Source: UBA4735 sp036569845 (lineage in GTDB: Bacteria > Chloroflexota > Limnocylindria > P2-11E). Taken from it: 27,927 nt of DNA. How positions within the stretch are numbered: the stretch's first letter is position 1; the number at the start of each line of letters is the position of its first letter. The position numbers and the translations under genes are program-made. Positions 1 to 5,990 of the stretch are shown here, one piece after another. Under the pieces are notes generated by a model. It saw only the letters and a program-made list of their open reading frames with translations. It was not told the DNA's origin and searched no databases. Location of the stretch: the NCBI GenBank assembly GCA_036569845.1, contig DATCPY010000059.1:1-27927 (forward strand), read 5' to 3'.

Positions 1-1
1 A

Positions 2-610
2 GTGGATCTGCAGACGAGCGACGAACGCATCATCGCGCACCTCGGCTTCGCCAGGGCGGTCGCGTCGCGCGCGCTCGACCCGCGGTGCCGTGGCGCCGAT
101 CGCGAGGACCTCGTGGCCTGGGGCGTCCTGGGCCTGGTCCAAGCGGCGCGGCGCTACCGCGACGACGCCGGCGCGCCGTTCAGCGCGTATGCCGCGCGAC
201 GCGTCCGCGGGCAGGTCCTCGATGCGCTTCGCGAACGGGACCCGCTCACCCGCGCCGCGCGGCGCGCATACCGCGAAGCGCGCGAGAAGGACCCTGATCT
301 CCCACCGCCGGTCGTCGAGATCTCGCTCGACCGCTGCCTCGAAGCCGGACTCGACCCGACCGCAACAGCGCGTTCGGCCGGGCCCGGCTTTGCCGGCCCC
401 GGCCGAGCCCCATTCAAAGGCGTTGAGCAATGGAGCAGGGTCGCCGCCGAGCTGCGGCACATCGAGCCGCTCGAACGCAAGGTCCTCGTGCTCTCGTTCG
501 CACGCGGGCTCACCTTGAAGGAGATCGGCGCGCAGATCGGGCTCAGCGAATCGGGCGTCTGCCGGCTGCGGGGTCGGGCGCTTCGCCGCGTGCGCGCGCG
601 CTGCGCATGA
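2..610 (+). CDS. Sigma-70 family RNA polymerase sigma factor (FliA/SigB-like)
   Basis: This is an alternative sigma factor that would direct RNA polymerase to a specific promoter set. Residues ~15-85 match sigma region 2, including DREDLVAWGVLGLVQAARRY and a following SAYAARRVRGQVLDALRERD block typical of the FliA/WhiG/SigB group. Residues ~145-200 form region 4, with a helix-turn-helix around TLKEIGAQIGLSESGV. The two are joined by a Gly/Pro-rich linker (~125-140) in place of a recognisable region 3. The first codon seen is GTG at base 2, but the gene touches the window edge, so the true start may lie upstream. No anti-sigma gene follows; the next gene is convergent. Its target genes cannot be inferred from this window. 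Confidence 0.85.
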   Translation: MDLQTSDERIIAHLGFARAVASRALDPRCRGADREDLVAWGVLGLVQAARRYRDDAGAPFSAYAARRVRGQVLDALRERDPLTRAARRAYREAREKDPDLPPPVVEISLDRCLEAGLDPTATARSAGPGFAGPGRAPFKGVEQWSRVAAELRHIEPLERKVLVLSFARGLTLKEIGAQIGLSESGVCRLRGRALRRVRARCA

Positions 611-643
611 TCGCGTCGCCGCGCTGTCCAGTGCTCCGGCCGC

Positions 644-1036
644 TCAGGCCGCCCCCGGCGATCCGGTGTCCGGCCCGAGCACGGCGCGGACGGCGGACTG
701 CACCGCCGCGAGGCTGAACGGCTTCTCGAGGAACGAATCCGCGTTGATCTCGAGCTTGCTGCGGGCGAGCGCGGCGCGATCGCCACTGATGATCACGATC
801 GGCACGTGATGCGTCGTCGCGTGATCGCGGAGCGCGCGACCCACGGCGATGCCGGAGACGTCGGGCAGCATCAGGTCCAAGAGCACGGCGTCCGGCGTAT
901 TGGTGCGCGCGGCGTCGATGGCGTCCTGACCGGCGTACGCGCGTGTCACGTCGTATCCCTCTTCCGATAGGAAGTCGGCGAGGAGATCACAGAGGTCCCG
1001 ATCGTCATCGACGACGAGGATGCGTCCGGTGCCCAT
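644..1036 (-). CDS. Single-domain response regulator (receiver only)
   Basis: A stand-alone CheY-like receiver of 130 residues. The acidic pocket is D10-D11-D12 in VVDDD, the phospho-acceptor is D54 in LLDLMLPD, the switch Ser is S84 in VIISGD, and the conserved Lys is K105 in EKPF. All residues needed for phosphotransfer are present. There is no output domain and no histidine kinase nearby, so it probably relays a signal to a partner protein. The ATG at 1036 has no Shine-Dalgarno sequence. Instead a TACTTT hexamer lies nine bases upstream, suggesting a leaderless transcript. It diverges from the metallopeptidase gene across 22 bp and converges with the sigma factor gene. Confidence 0.9.
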   Translation of the reverse strand: MGTGRILVVDDDRDLCDLLADFLSEEGYDVTRAYAGQDAIDAARTNTPDAVLLDLMLPDVSGIAVGRALRDHATTHHVPIVIISGDRAALARSKLEINADSFLEKPFSLAAVQSAVRAVLGPDTGSPGAA

Positions 1037-1058
1037 CGCGCCGGTAAAGTAGACCTAA
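1037..1058. promoter_or_regulatory. Candidate bidirectional promoter with overlapping -10 elements
   Basis: The 22-bp gap between two divergent start codons holds one AT-rich core, TAAAGTA (1045-1051). Read on the plus strand it gives TAAAGT (1045-1050), eight bases before the ATG at 1059. Read on the minus strand it gives TACTTT (1051-1046), nine bases before the ATG at 1036. Both fit the TANNNT form of a -10 element and place transcription starts at or next to the start codons, about 18 bp apart. Neither gene has a Shine-Dalgarno sequence. No clear -35 element is visible on either side. This is a sequence inference. Confidence 0.5.
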
Positions 1059-1427
1059 ATGTCGAATGTGGAGCGCGCGCGATTCGCCAGGCTCGTCCGC
1101 CGGGCCCTCATGGATCTGCCCGCGGAGTTCGGGCAGCGGATGCGCAACGTCGAGATCGTCACCGACGAGGAGCCCGACGCGACACACGTGAAGGCCGGCC
1201 AGGAGCTGCTCGGCCTCTACGAAGGCGTGCCCTTGACCGAGCGCGCGTACGGCGAGCCGTACATCCCCGATCGGATCTCCATCTATCGCGGACCGATCCA
1301 GCGGATGTCGACGTCACCCCGCCGCCAGGCCCAGATCGTGCGCGACACGGTGATGCACGAGATCGCGCACCACTTCGGGATCAGCGACGAACGGCTCGCC
1401 GAGCTGGGGCAGGGCGACGCGGACTAA
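1059..1427 (+). CDS. Zincin-like metallopeptidase family protein (PF06262 type)
   Basis: A 122-residue protein of the small bacterial minigluzincin-like family (metallopeptidase family protein, formerly DUF1025). The family signature is near the C-terminus: HEIAHHFGISDERL with the HExxH zinc motif at H100, E101 and H104, preceded by the IYRGPI segment. Its length matches the family, which usually runs 115-130 residues. The cellular substrate of this family is not established. The ATG at 1059 lacks a ribosome binding site and follows a TAAAGT hexamer by eight bases. Its stop codon overlaps the stop of the convergent rpe gene (shared bases 1424-1427). Confidence 0.85.
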   Translation: MSNVERARFARLVRRALMDLPAEFGQRMRNVEIVTDEEPDATHVKAGQELLGLYEGVPLTERAYGEPYIPDRISIYRGPIQRMSTSPRRQAQIVRDTVMHEIAHHFGISDERLAELGQGDAD

Positions 1428-2125
1428 GCGACCGCCTTCCGGAACTTCGCCAGCGCCGCGCTGACACCGTCGGCATCCAGATACACCGCGGACCCGGCGA
1501 CCAGGACCGACGCCCCGGCGCGCGCGAGGTCCCTTGCGATCTCGGGCTTGATGCCACCGTCGACCTCGAGCTCCGCCGTGGACCCTCGCGCGTCGAGCGC
1601 GGTCCGGAGCGCCCGCACCCTGTCGAGCGACGCCGGGATGAACGCCTGCCCACCGAAGCCGGGGTGCACGCTCATGACGAGGACGAGCTCCGCCCGATCG
1701 AGGTGCGGCAGGACGCGCGCCACGTCCGTCTCGGGATTCAAGGTCAGGCCGGGCCGCGCTCCGGCCGTGCGGATCGCGTCGAGGACCTCGCCCGCGTCGC
1801 GGGTGGCCTCGATGTGCACGGTGACATAGGTGGCACCGGCCGCGGCGTACTGCACGACCCACTCCTCGGGCCGCTCGATCATGAGGTGGACGTCGAGCGG
1901 CAGCCGCGTCGCCCGCCGCAGGTCGGCGACCATCTTCGGTCCGAATGTGAGATTTGGCACGAAGTGGCCGTCCATGACGTCGACGTGGATCCAGTCCGCA
2001 CCGCCGGCCTCGGCTGCGGCGACGGCGTCGGCCAAGCGGGCGAAATCGGCCGACAGGATGGACGGCGCGAGCTTTGGCAGACGCGCGGGCGTTCCCTTGT
2101 CCCGAGGCATCTTGGCTGGCATCAT
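1424..2125 (-). CDS. rpe: Ribulose-phosphate 3-epimerase
   Basis: Interconverts ribulose 5-phosphate and xylulose 5-phosphate in the pentose phosphate pathway. It is a TIM barrel with all family signatures in order: APSILSADF near residue 20, HVDVMDGHFVPN with metal ligands H48 and D50, DVHLMI with H80, MSVHPGFGGQ, VDGGI and LVAGSAVY near the C-terminus. From the ATG at 2125 the protein is 233 residues, slightly longer than the usual ~220 because of a ~17-residue basic N-terminal tail. That start (or the ATG at 2122) is favoured by a GAGGGAAG ribosome binding site about eight bases upstream. A longer reading to 2233 would run into the divergent aminotransferase gene. It ends convergently on the metallopeptidase gene. 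Confidence 0.95.
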   Translation of the reverse strand: MMPAKMPRDKGTPARLPKLAPSILSADFARLADAVAAAEAGGADWIHVDVMDGHFVPNLTFGPKMVADLRRATRLPLDVHLMIERPEEWVVQYAAAGATYVTVHIEATRDAGEVLDAIRTAGARPGLTLNPETDVARVLPHLDRAELVLVMSVHPGFGGQAFIPASLDRVRALRTALDARGSTAELEVDGGIKPEIARDLARAGASVLVAGSAVYLDADGVSAALAKFRKAVA

Positions 2126-2166
2126 TGACGTCGCTTCCCTCGCTTCATCCGGAGAGGATTTGTCAT
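2126..2166. promoter_or_regulatory. Divergent intergenic region with start-deciding ribosome binding sites
   Basis: Forty-one bases separate the starts of rpe (minus) and the aminotransferase (plus). On the plus strand GGAGAGG (2151-2157) sits ten bases before the ATG at 2167 and rules in that start over the upstream in-frame ATG at 2074. On the minus strand GAGGGAAG serves the rpe ATG at 2125. Any promoters must lie partly inside the opposing genes; no convincing -35/-10 pair is visible. Confidence 0.6.
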
Positions 2167-3393
2167 ATGTATAGGCCGCAGAACCTGCGGATCCCCGGTC
2201 CGACCTTCGTTCCGCAGACGGTGCTGAACGCAACGGCCCGGCCGATGATCAACCATCGCGGGCCCGAATTCGCCGCCCTCATGGCCGGCCTGACCCGCGC
2301 GCTGCAGGACTTCCTCAACACCGAGGGCGACGTGTTCCTGCTGACGGCCTCCGGCTCGGGCGGCATGGAAGCCGCGATCGTGAACACGCTCTCGAGCGGC
2401 GACCGCGTCCTGCTCTTCGTGAACGGCGCGTTCGGCGAGCGCTTCGCCGCGATCTGCAAGGCCTACGGGGTCGACGCCCGACGGGTCGACGTGCCGTGGG
2501 GCCGCGCGATCGAGCCCGATCTCGTCCGCGAGGAGCTCGCGAAGGAGAAGGGCAAGGACGGCGCGAAGGCCGTGCTCCTCACCCATAACGAGACCTCGAC
2601 CGGCGTGCTCAACCCGTTGAAGGAGATCGCGGAGGTCGTCCGCGAGTCCGGCAAGCTGCTCATCGTCGACAGCGTGTCCGGCGCGGGCGCCGTCGACCTG
2701 CTCATCGACGAATGGGGCATCGACGTCCTCGTCTCCGCGTCGCAGAAGGCCTGGGGCGCGCCGCCCGGCCTCTCGATGATCACGATGAGCGAGAAGGCCT
2801 GGAAGGCCTACGACCGCTCGAACCTCCCGAAGCTCTATTTCGACCTGCAGTCATACAAGGCCGCGCTGGAGAAGGGCGCGACCCCGGCGACGCCGGCGAT
2901 CAGCGTGTTCATCGGGCTGCAGGAGTCCCTTCGGCTCATGGCCGAAGAGGGCCAGGCCGCGATCATCAAACGCCATCGCGACCTCGCGTACGCGACGCGT
3001 CGCGGCCTCCAGGCGCTCAACCTTGGGATCTTCGGTGACGAGCGCTACGCCTCGCCGTGCGTCACCGCGTTCCGGATGCCCGCGCGCGTCGACCCGCGCA
3101 ATCTCATCCGGATCCTGCGCGACGACTATGACACCGTCATCGCCGGCGGGCAGGGACGCATCGAAGGGCAGATCGCGCGTGTCGGCCACATGGGCTTTGT
3201 GACGCTCCAGGACATTGTCGCGTTCTTCAGCGCGCTCGAGCCGGCGCTCAAGGACATCAACCAGCCGGTCGAGCCTGGCCAGTCGATCTCCGCGGTCCTC
3301 CGGGCACACGCGGAGACCTCCGCGCCGCCCGCGCGGACGGCACGCGGCGCTGCTCGACGCGAGCCGGCCGACGCCGTCGCGGGACGTCGCTAG
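2167..3393 (+). CDS. Class V PLP aminotransferase (alanine/serine-glyoxylate aminotransferase family)
   Basis: A 408-residue fold-type I PLP enzyme. Family marks are the N-terminal IPGPTFVP, MINHRGPEF, the cofactor-loop TASGSGGMEAA, the PLP-phosphate/ring Asp in IVDSVSGAG, and the Schiff-base lysine K194 in SASQKAWGAPPG. This is the pattern of the alanine-glyoxylate/serine-pyruvate aminotransferase group, so it probably transfers an amino group from alanine or serine to glyoxylate or a related keto acid. The exact substrates are not readable. The last ~30 residues (Ala/Arg-rich, from about 378) extend past the family core. The start is set by GGAGAGG upstream of the ATG. Its stop lies in a CTAG that is also the stop of the convergent oxidoreductase. 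Confidence 0.9.
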   Translation: MYRPQNLRIPGPTFVPQTVLNATARPMINHRGPEFAALMAGLTRALQDFLNTEGDVFLLTASGSGGMEAAIVNTLSSGDRVLLFVNGAFGERFAAICKAYGVDARRVDVPWGRAIEPDLVREELAKEKGKDGAKAVLLTHNETSTGVLNPLKEIAEVVRESGKLLIVDSVSGAGAVDLLIDEWGIDVLVSASQKAWGAPPGLSMITMSEKAWKAYDRSNLPKLYFDLQSYKAALEKGATPATPAISVFIGLQESLRLMAEEGQAAIIKRHRDLAYATRRGLQALNLGIFGDERYASPCVTAFRMPARVDPRNLIRILRDDYDTVIAGGQGRIEGQIARVGHMGFVTLQDIVAFFSALEPALKDINQPVEPGQSISAVLRAHAETSAPPARTARGAARREPADAVAGRR

Positions 3394-4241
3394 CCGAGCG
3401 ACCGCATCCGCGGGAGCAGCTCCGTCGCCGCGAGCTCGGCGCTCTTCGCCGGATCCGGACCGGCGAGCATGACGATCTGCTCGGTGAAGCCGGCCTTGAG
3501 GTAGGCCTCGGCGACCTTGAGCGATTCGTCGACCGTCGTGAGGCGGAACTGGACGGACCGGCGCACCGCGCTCATGTCGCGACCCACGGTCCGGCAGTGA
3601 TCGTCGAGGATCTTCGAGAGCGCGATGGTCTTCTCCATCCCGCCGGCGTTCGAGTTCCACACGTCGCCGTGACGCGCGACGATCTTCAGCGTCCGCTGCG
3701 GACCGGAGCCGCCGATCCAGATCGGCGGATACGGCTTCTGCACCGGCTTCGGCTCCGCGATCGCGTCGGTCAGCGTGTAGTACGTGCCCTTGAAATTCGC
3801 GCGCTCCTTCGTCCAGAGGCGCTTGATGACGCGCACGGCCTCGCCGAAGCGACCGAGGCGCTCGCCGAGGGGCGGAAACTCCATCCCGAGCTGCACGAAC
3901 TCGGGTTCGTTCCACGCGGCGCCGATGCCGAACTCGAGCCGGCCGTTCGAGAGGTGGTCGATGGTCGCGCCGATCTTCGCGTGCAGCCCGGGGTGGCGGT
4001 AGAGGTTGCCCGAGACCATGAGGCCGATGCGGACCCGTTTGGTCGCCTCGGCCATCGCCGCGAGCATCGCCCAGCCCTCGAACACCGGTCGGGTCGGATC
4101 ATCGCCGAGCGCCAGCAGGTGATCGAAGCCCCAGAGCCCATCGAAGCCGGCGTCGTCGGCGATGCGCCACACCGCTCGGTGCGTCTGGATGGGATGGATC
4201 TGGGGCGAGAGCTTCAGCCCGACGTGGAGCGGATGCGGCAT
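3390..4241 (-). CDS. LLM-class F420-dependent oxidoreductase
   Basis: A luciferase-like monooxygenase-fold protein of 283 residues. It shows the family pattern: GLKLSPQ at the N-terminus, the DDAGFDGLWGFDHLLAL segment, RIGLMVSGNLYRHPG, the DHLSNGRLEFGIGAAWNEPEF signature, and PYPPIWIGGSGPQRTLKIVARHGD. The last motif is characteristic of the F420-binding branch. It probably oxidises or reduces a small molecule using F420H2/F420, but the substrate is unknown. The ATG at 4241 is preferred because homology begins right after it; an upstream TTG (4271) would add ten unconserved residues. A TACGCT hexamer lies seven bases before the ATG. It ends in the CTAG shared with the aminotransferase gene. 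Confidence 0.85.
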   Translation of the reverse strand: MPHPLHVGLKLSPQIHPIQTHRAVWRIADDAGFDGLWGFDHLLALGDDPTRPVFEGWAMLAAMAEATKRVRIGLMVSGNLYRHPGLHAKIGATIDHLSNGRLEFGIGAAWNEPEFVQLGMEFPPLGERLGRFGEAVRVIKRLWTKERANFKGTYYTLTDAIAEPKPVQKPYPPIWIGGSGPQRTLKIVARHGDVWNSNAGGMEKTIALSKILDDHCRTVGRDMSAVRRSVQFRLTTVDESLKVAEAYLKAGFTEQIVMLAGPDPAKSAELAATELLPRMRSLG

Positions 4242-4279
4242 CGGCCGGAGCGTAGCGGCGAGCGCGCGCAAGCGCGTCG

Positions 4280-4285
4280 TATAGT
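4280..4285 (+). promoter_or_regulatory. -10 element, predicted leaderless start
   Basis: TATAGT lies nine bases before the ATG at 4295, with no Shine-Dalgarno sequence between them. With normal -10 to start-site spacing, transcription would begin within a few bases of the A of the start codon. No clear -35 is seen. Inference from sequence and from the same spacing at 1045, 1051 and 26149. Confidence 0.5.
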
Positions 4286-4294
4286 CCTCGCTTC

Positions 4295-4606
4295 ATGGAA
4301 GCAGCGCGCTTCGAGCGCACGGTCCGTACGGAGTCGAGCGAGATCTTCGCGATCTATGGCGGCGCGCGACGCGTCGGTCGTGTCGACCTCCACTACGGCC
4401 GCTTCGAGGTGAACGCCACGCTCCTCCTCGAGGTCGATCTCACCGACGACGAGCTGCAGCAGCTGATCGATCAGCTCGATGAGGAGCTTGTCCAGACCCA
4501 CGATCCCGAGCGCGAGGACTTCCTCGTGACCGTGTTCAAGTCCGAGGAGCTCGGCTTCTACTCCGACGAGTTCGAAGAGGACGACGAGGACGACGACGAC
4601 AGGTAG
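4295..4606 (+). CDS. Small acidic protein of unknown function
   Basis: I do not recognise this 103-residue protein. The N-terminal ~70 residues look folded, with alternating hydrophobic strands (RVGRVDLHYGRFEVNATLLL) followed by an amphipathic helix (DDELQQLIDQLDEELV). The tail is extremely acidic, ending EFEEDDEDDDDR from a run of GAC/GAG codons. It could be a small binding or regulatory protein, but no function is assigned. It is preceded by a TATAGT -10 hexamer and probably leaderless. Its 3' end overlaps the convergent epimerase gene by 49 bases, so the acidic tail is antisense to that protein's poly-serine tail. Confidence 0.7.
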   Translation: MEAARFERTVRTESSEIFAIYGGARRVGRVDLHYGRFEVNATLLLEVDLTDDELQQLIDQLDEELVQTHDPEREDFLVTVFKSEELGFYSDEFEEDDEDDDDR

Positions 4607-5523
4607 CTGACGAGCCCCTCGCGCAAGGACCGCGGCGCATAGCCGAGCTCCGCGCGGGCCTTCGCGTCGCTGGCCCAGAACGTCACGTGGTCGGCGCTCT
4701 TCACGACCTCCGCGACCTCCGGTCGCAGGCGCGCGGCGAATCGCAGGACCGACACCGGCACCTCGAAGCGCGGCGCGGGCTTGCCCGCGAGCGCCGCCAT
4801 GACGCGGACCGCGTCGCGCAGTCTCGCCTGCTCACCGCCCAGCACGTATGCCTCTCCCGGCCGGCCGCGATCGAGCAGCGCCACGATCCCGGCCGCGACG
4901 TCGGCGACGTGAACGAAGCAGAGGCCGAGGTCGCCGAACGTGAGCACCGGCAGCTTGCCGGCGGCGGCCCGGCGGAAGAGCGCCCCGATGCCGGAGTGGT
5001 CGCCCGGTCCGTAGATCTGCCCTGGCTGCGCGATCACGACCGGCAGGCCCTTCGCGACGTAGCCCAGGGCGACGCGATGCGCGAGCGTCTTCGTCTCGTC
5101 GTAGAACGACGTGTAGCCGTCGCCGCGCCGGTACGTCTCGTCGACGACCTTGCCATCCGTATTGCCGAACACGACGATCGACGAGGTGTGCACGACCTTC
5201 GGCACGCCGACCGCGAGGGCTGCGGCGAGCACGGCCGCGGTGCCGTCGACGTTCGCCGTGTACATGTCGACCCGCCGGGGCGCGTTGATACCGACCTCGT
5301 AGATCGCGCCCGCGTGCACGACCGCGTCGCACCCGTCGCAGCCGCGTTTCAGCGCGTCCGGATCCGCGAGGTCGCCCACGATGACGTCGCGGCCGGTCTT
5401 CGCCAGGAGCCCCGCCTTGGCCGGATCGCGCACGAGCTGCACGACGGTGTCGCCGCGCGCCCGGAGCTGCTCCGCGATGACGCTCCCCAGGAAGCCCGTC
5501 GTCCCGGTCGCGAACACTCTCAC
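4558..5523 (-). CDS. NAD(P)-dependent epimerase/dehydratase (extended SDR)
   Basis: A 321-residue extended short-chain dehydrogenase. The nucleotide-binding motif TGTTGFLG is at residues 6-13, the active-site Ser in HTSS at 114-115, and the catalytic YxxxK is Y141-K145 (YDETK). The PGQIYGPGD motif follows near 167-175. Members act on nucleotide sugars, dihydroflavonol-like or steroid-like substrates; which applies here cannot be told. The GTG at 5523 is chosen because the Rossmann strand begins at once and because it overlaps the upstream ybaK-like stop as GTGA, implying coupled translation. The protein ends in a run of nine serines, then NSSE, encoded antisense to the neighbouring acidic gene; family members normally end just before this tail. 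Confidence 0.88.
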   Translation of the reverse strand: MRVFATGTTGFLGSVIAEQLRARGDTVVQLVRDPAKAGLLAKTGRDVIVGDLADPDALKRGCDGCDAVVHAGAIYEVGINAPRRVDMYTANVDGTAAVLAAALAVGVPKVVHTSSIVVFGNTDGKVVDETYRRGDGYTSFYDETKTLAHRVALGYVAKGLPVVIAQPGQIYGPGDHSGIGALFRRAAAGKLPVLTFGDLGLCFVHVADVAAGIVALLDRGRPGEAYVLGGEQARLRDAVRVMAALAGKPAPRFEVPVSVLRFAARLRPEVAEVVKSADHVTFWASDAKARAELGYAPRSLREGLVSYLSSSSSSSSSNSSE

Positions 5524-5990
5524 GTGACGTCGGCCTCGGTCGCCTCGGCGAGCTTCACGAGATCCGCGGGCGCGATCGGGAACACCGCGTCGGGAAGGCC
5601 GGCGGCGGCCCACACGGTCGGGTACGCGCGCAGCCCCCGATCGACGACGACCCGGAGCGGACTGGCATGGCCGAACGGCGGCACGCCGCCGATGGCGAAC
5701 CCCGTGGCGGACTTGGCTTCGTCGGCGGTCGCCCGGCGGACGACCGTCGCGCCGAAGTGCGCACGGAGCTTCGCCTCGTCGACGCGATCAGCGCCCGAGC
5801 AGAGCACGACCGCCGGGACGCCGTCGGCGAAGAACACGAGGCTCTTCACGATCTCGCCGACCGTGCAGCCGATCTCGCGCGCGGCATCTTGCGCCGTCCG
5901 GGTCGTTGCGGGGAAACGGGTCACCGCGATCGTCACGCCTCGGTCCGCGGCGTGCGCACTCACGCGCGCGACGTTGGGATGCTCGGCTAT
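5520..5990 (-). CDS. YbaK/EbsC (ProX-like) aminoacyl-tRNA deacylase
   Basis: Members hydrolyse mischarged tRNAs in trans, for example Cys-tRNA(Pro) or Ala-tRNA(Pro). Family marks are TRTAQDAAREIGC, the conserved lysine in GEIVKSLVF, and ATGFAIGGVPPFGH lining the active site. The family N-terminus normally begins with a motif like the HPNVARV found here. The codon just before it is ATA (5990), which overlaps the upstream transglutaminase stop as ATAG. The only ordinary alternatives fit worse: GTG at 5963 deletes the first helix, and ATG at 6065 overlaps the upstream gene by 79 bases. I give the ATA start as best fit (156 residues); a conservative annotation would use 5963. It is coupled to the downstream epimerase through GTGA. 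Confidence 0.8.
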   Translation of the reverse strand: MAEHPNVARVSAHAADRGVTIAVTRFPATTRTAQDAAREIGCTVGEIVKSLVFFADGVPAVVLCSGADRVDEAKLRAHFGATVVRRATADEAKSATGFAIGGVPPFGHASPLRVVVDRGLRAYPTVWAAAGLPDAVFPIAPADLVKLAEATEADVT

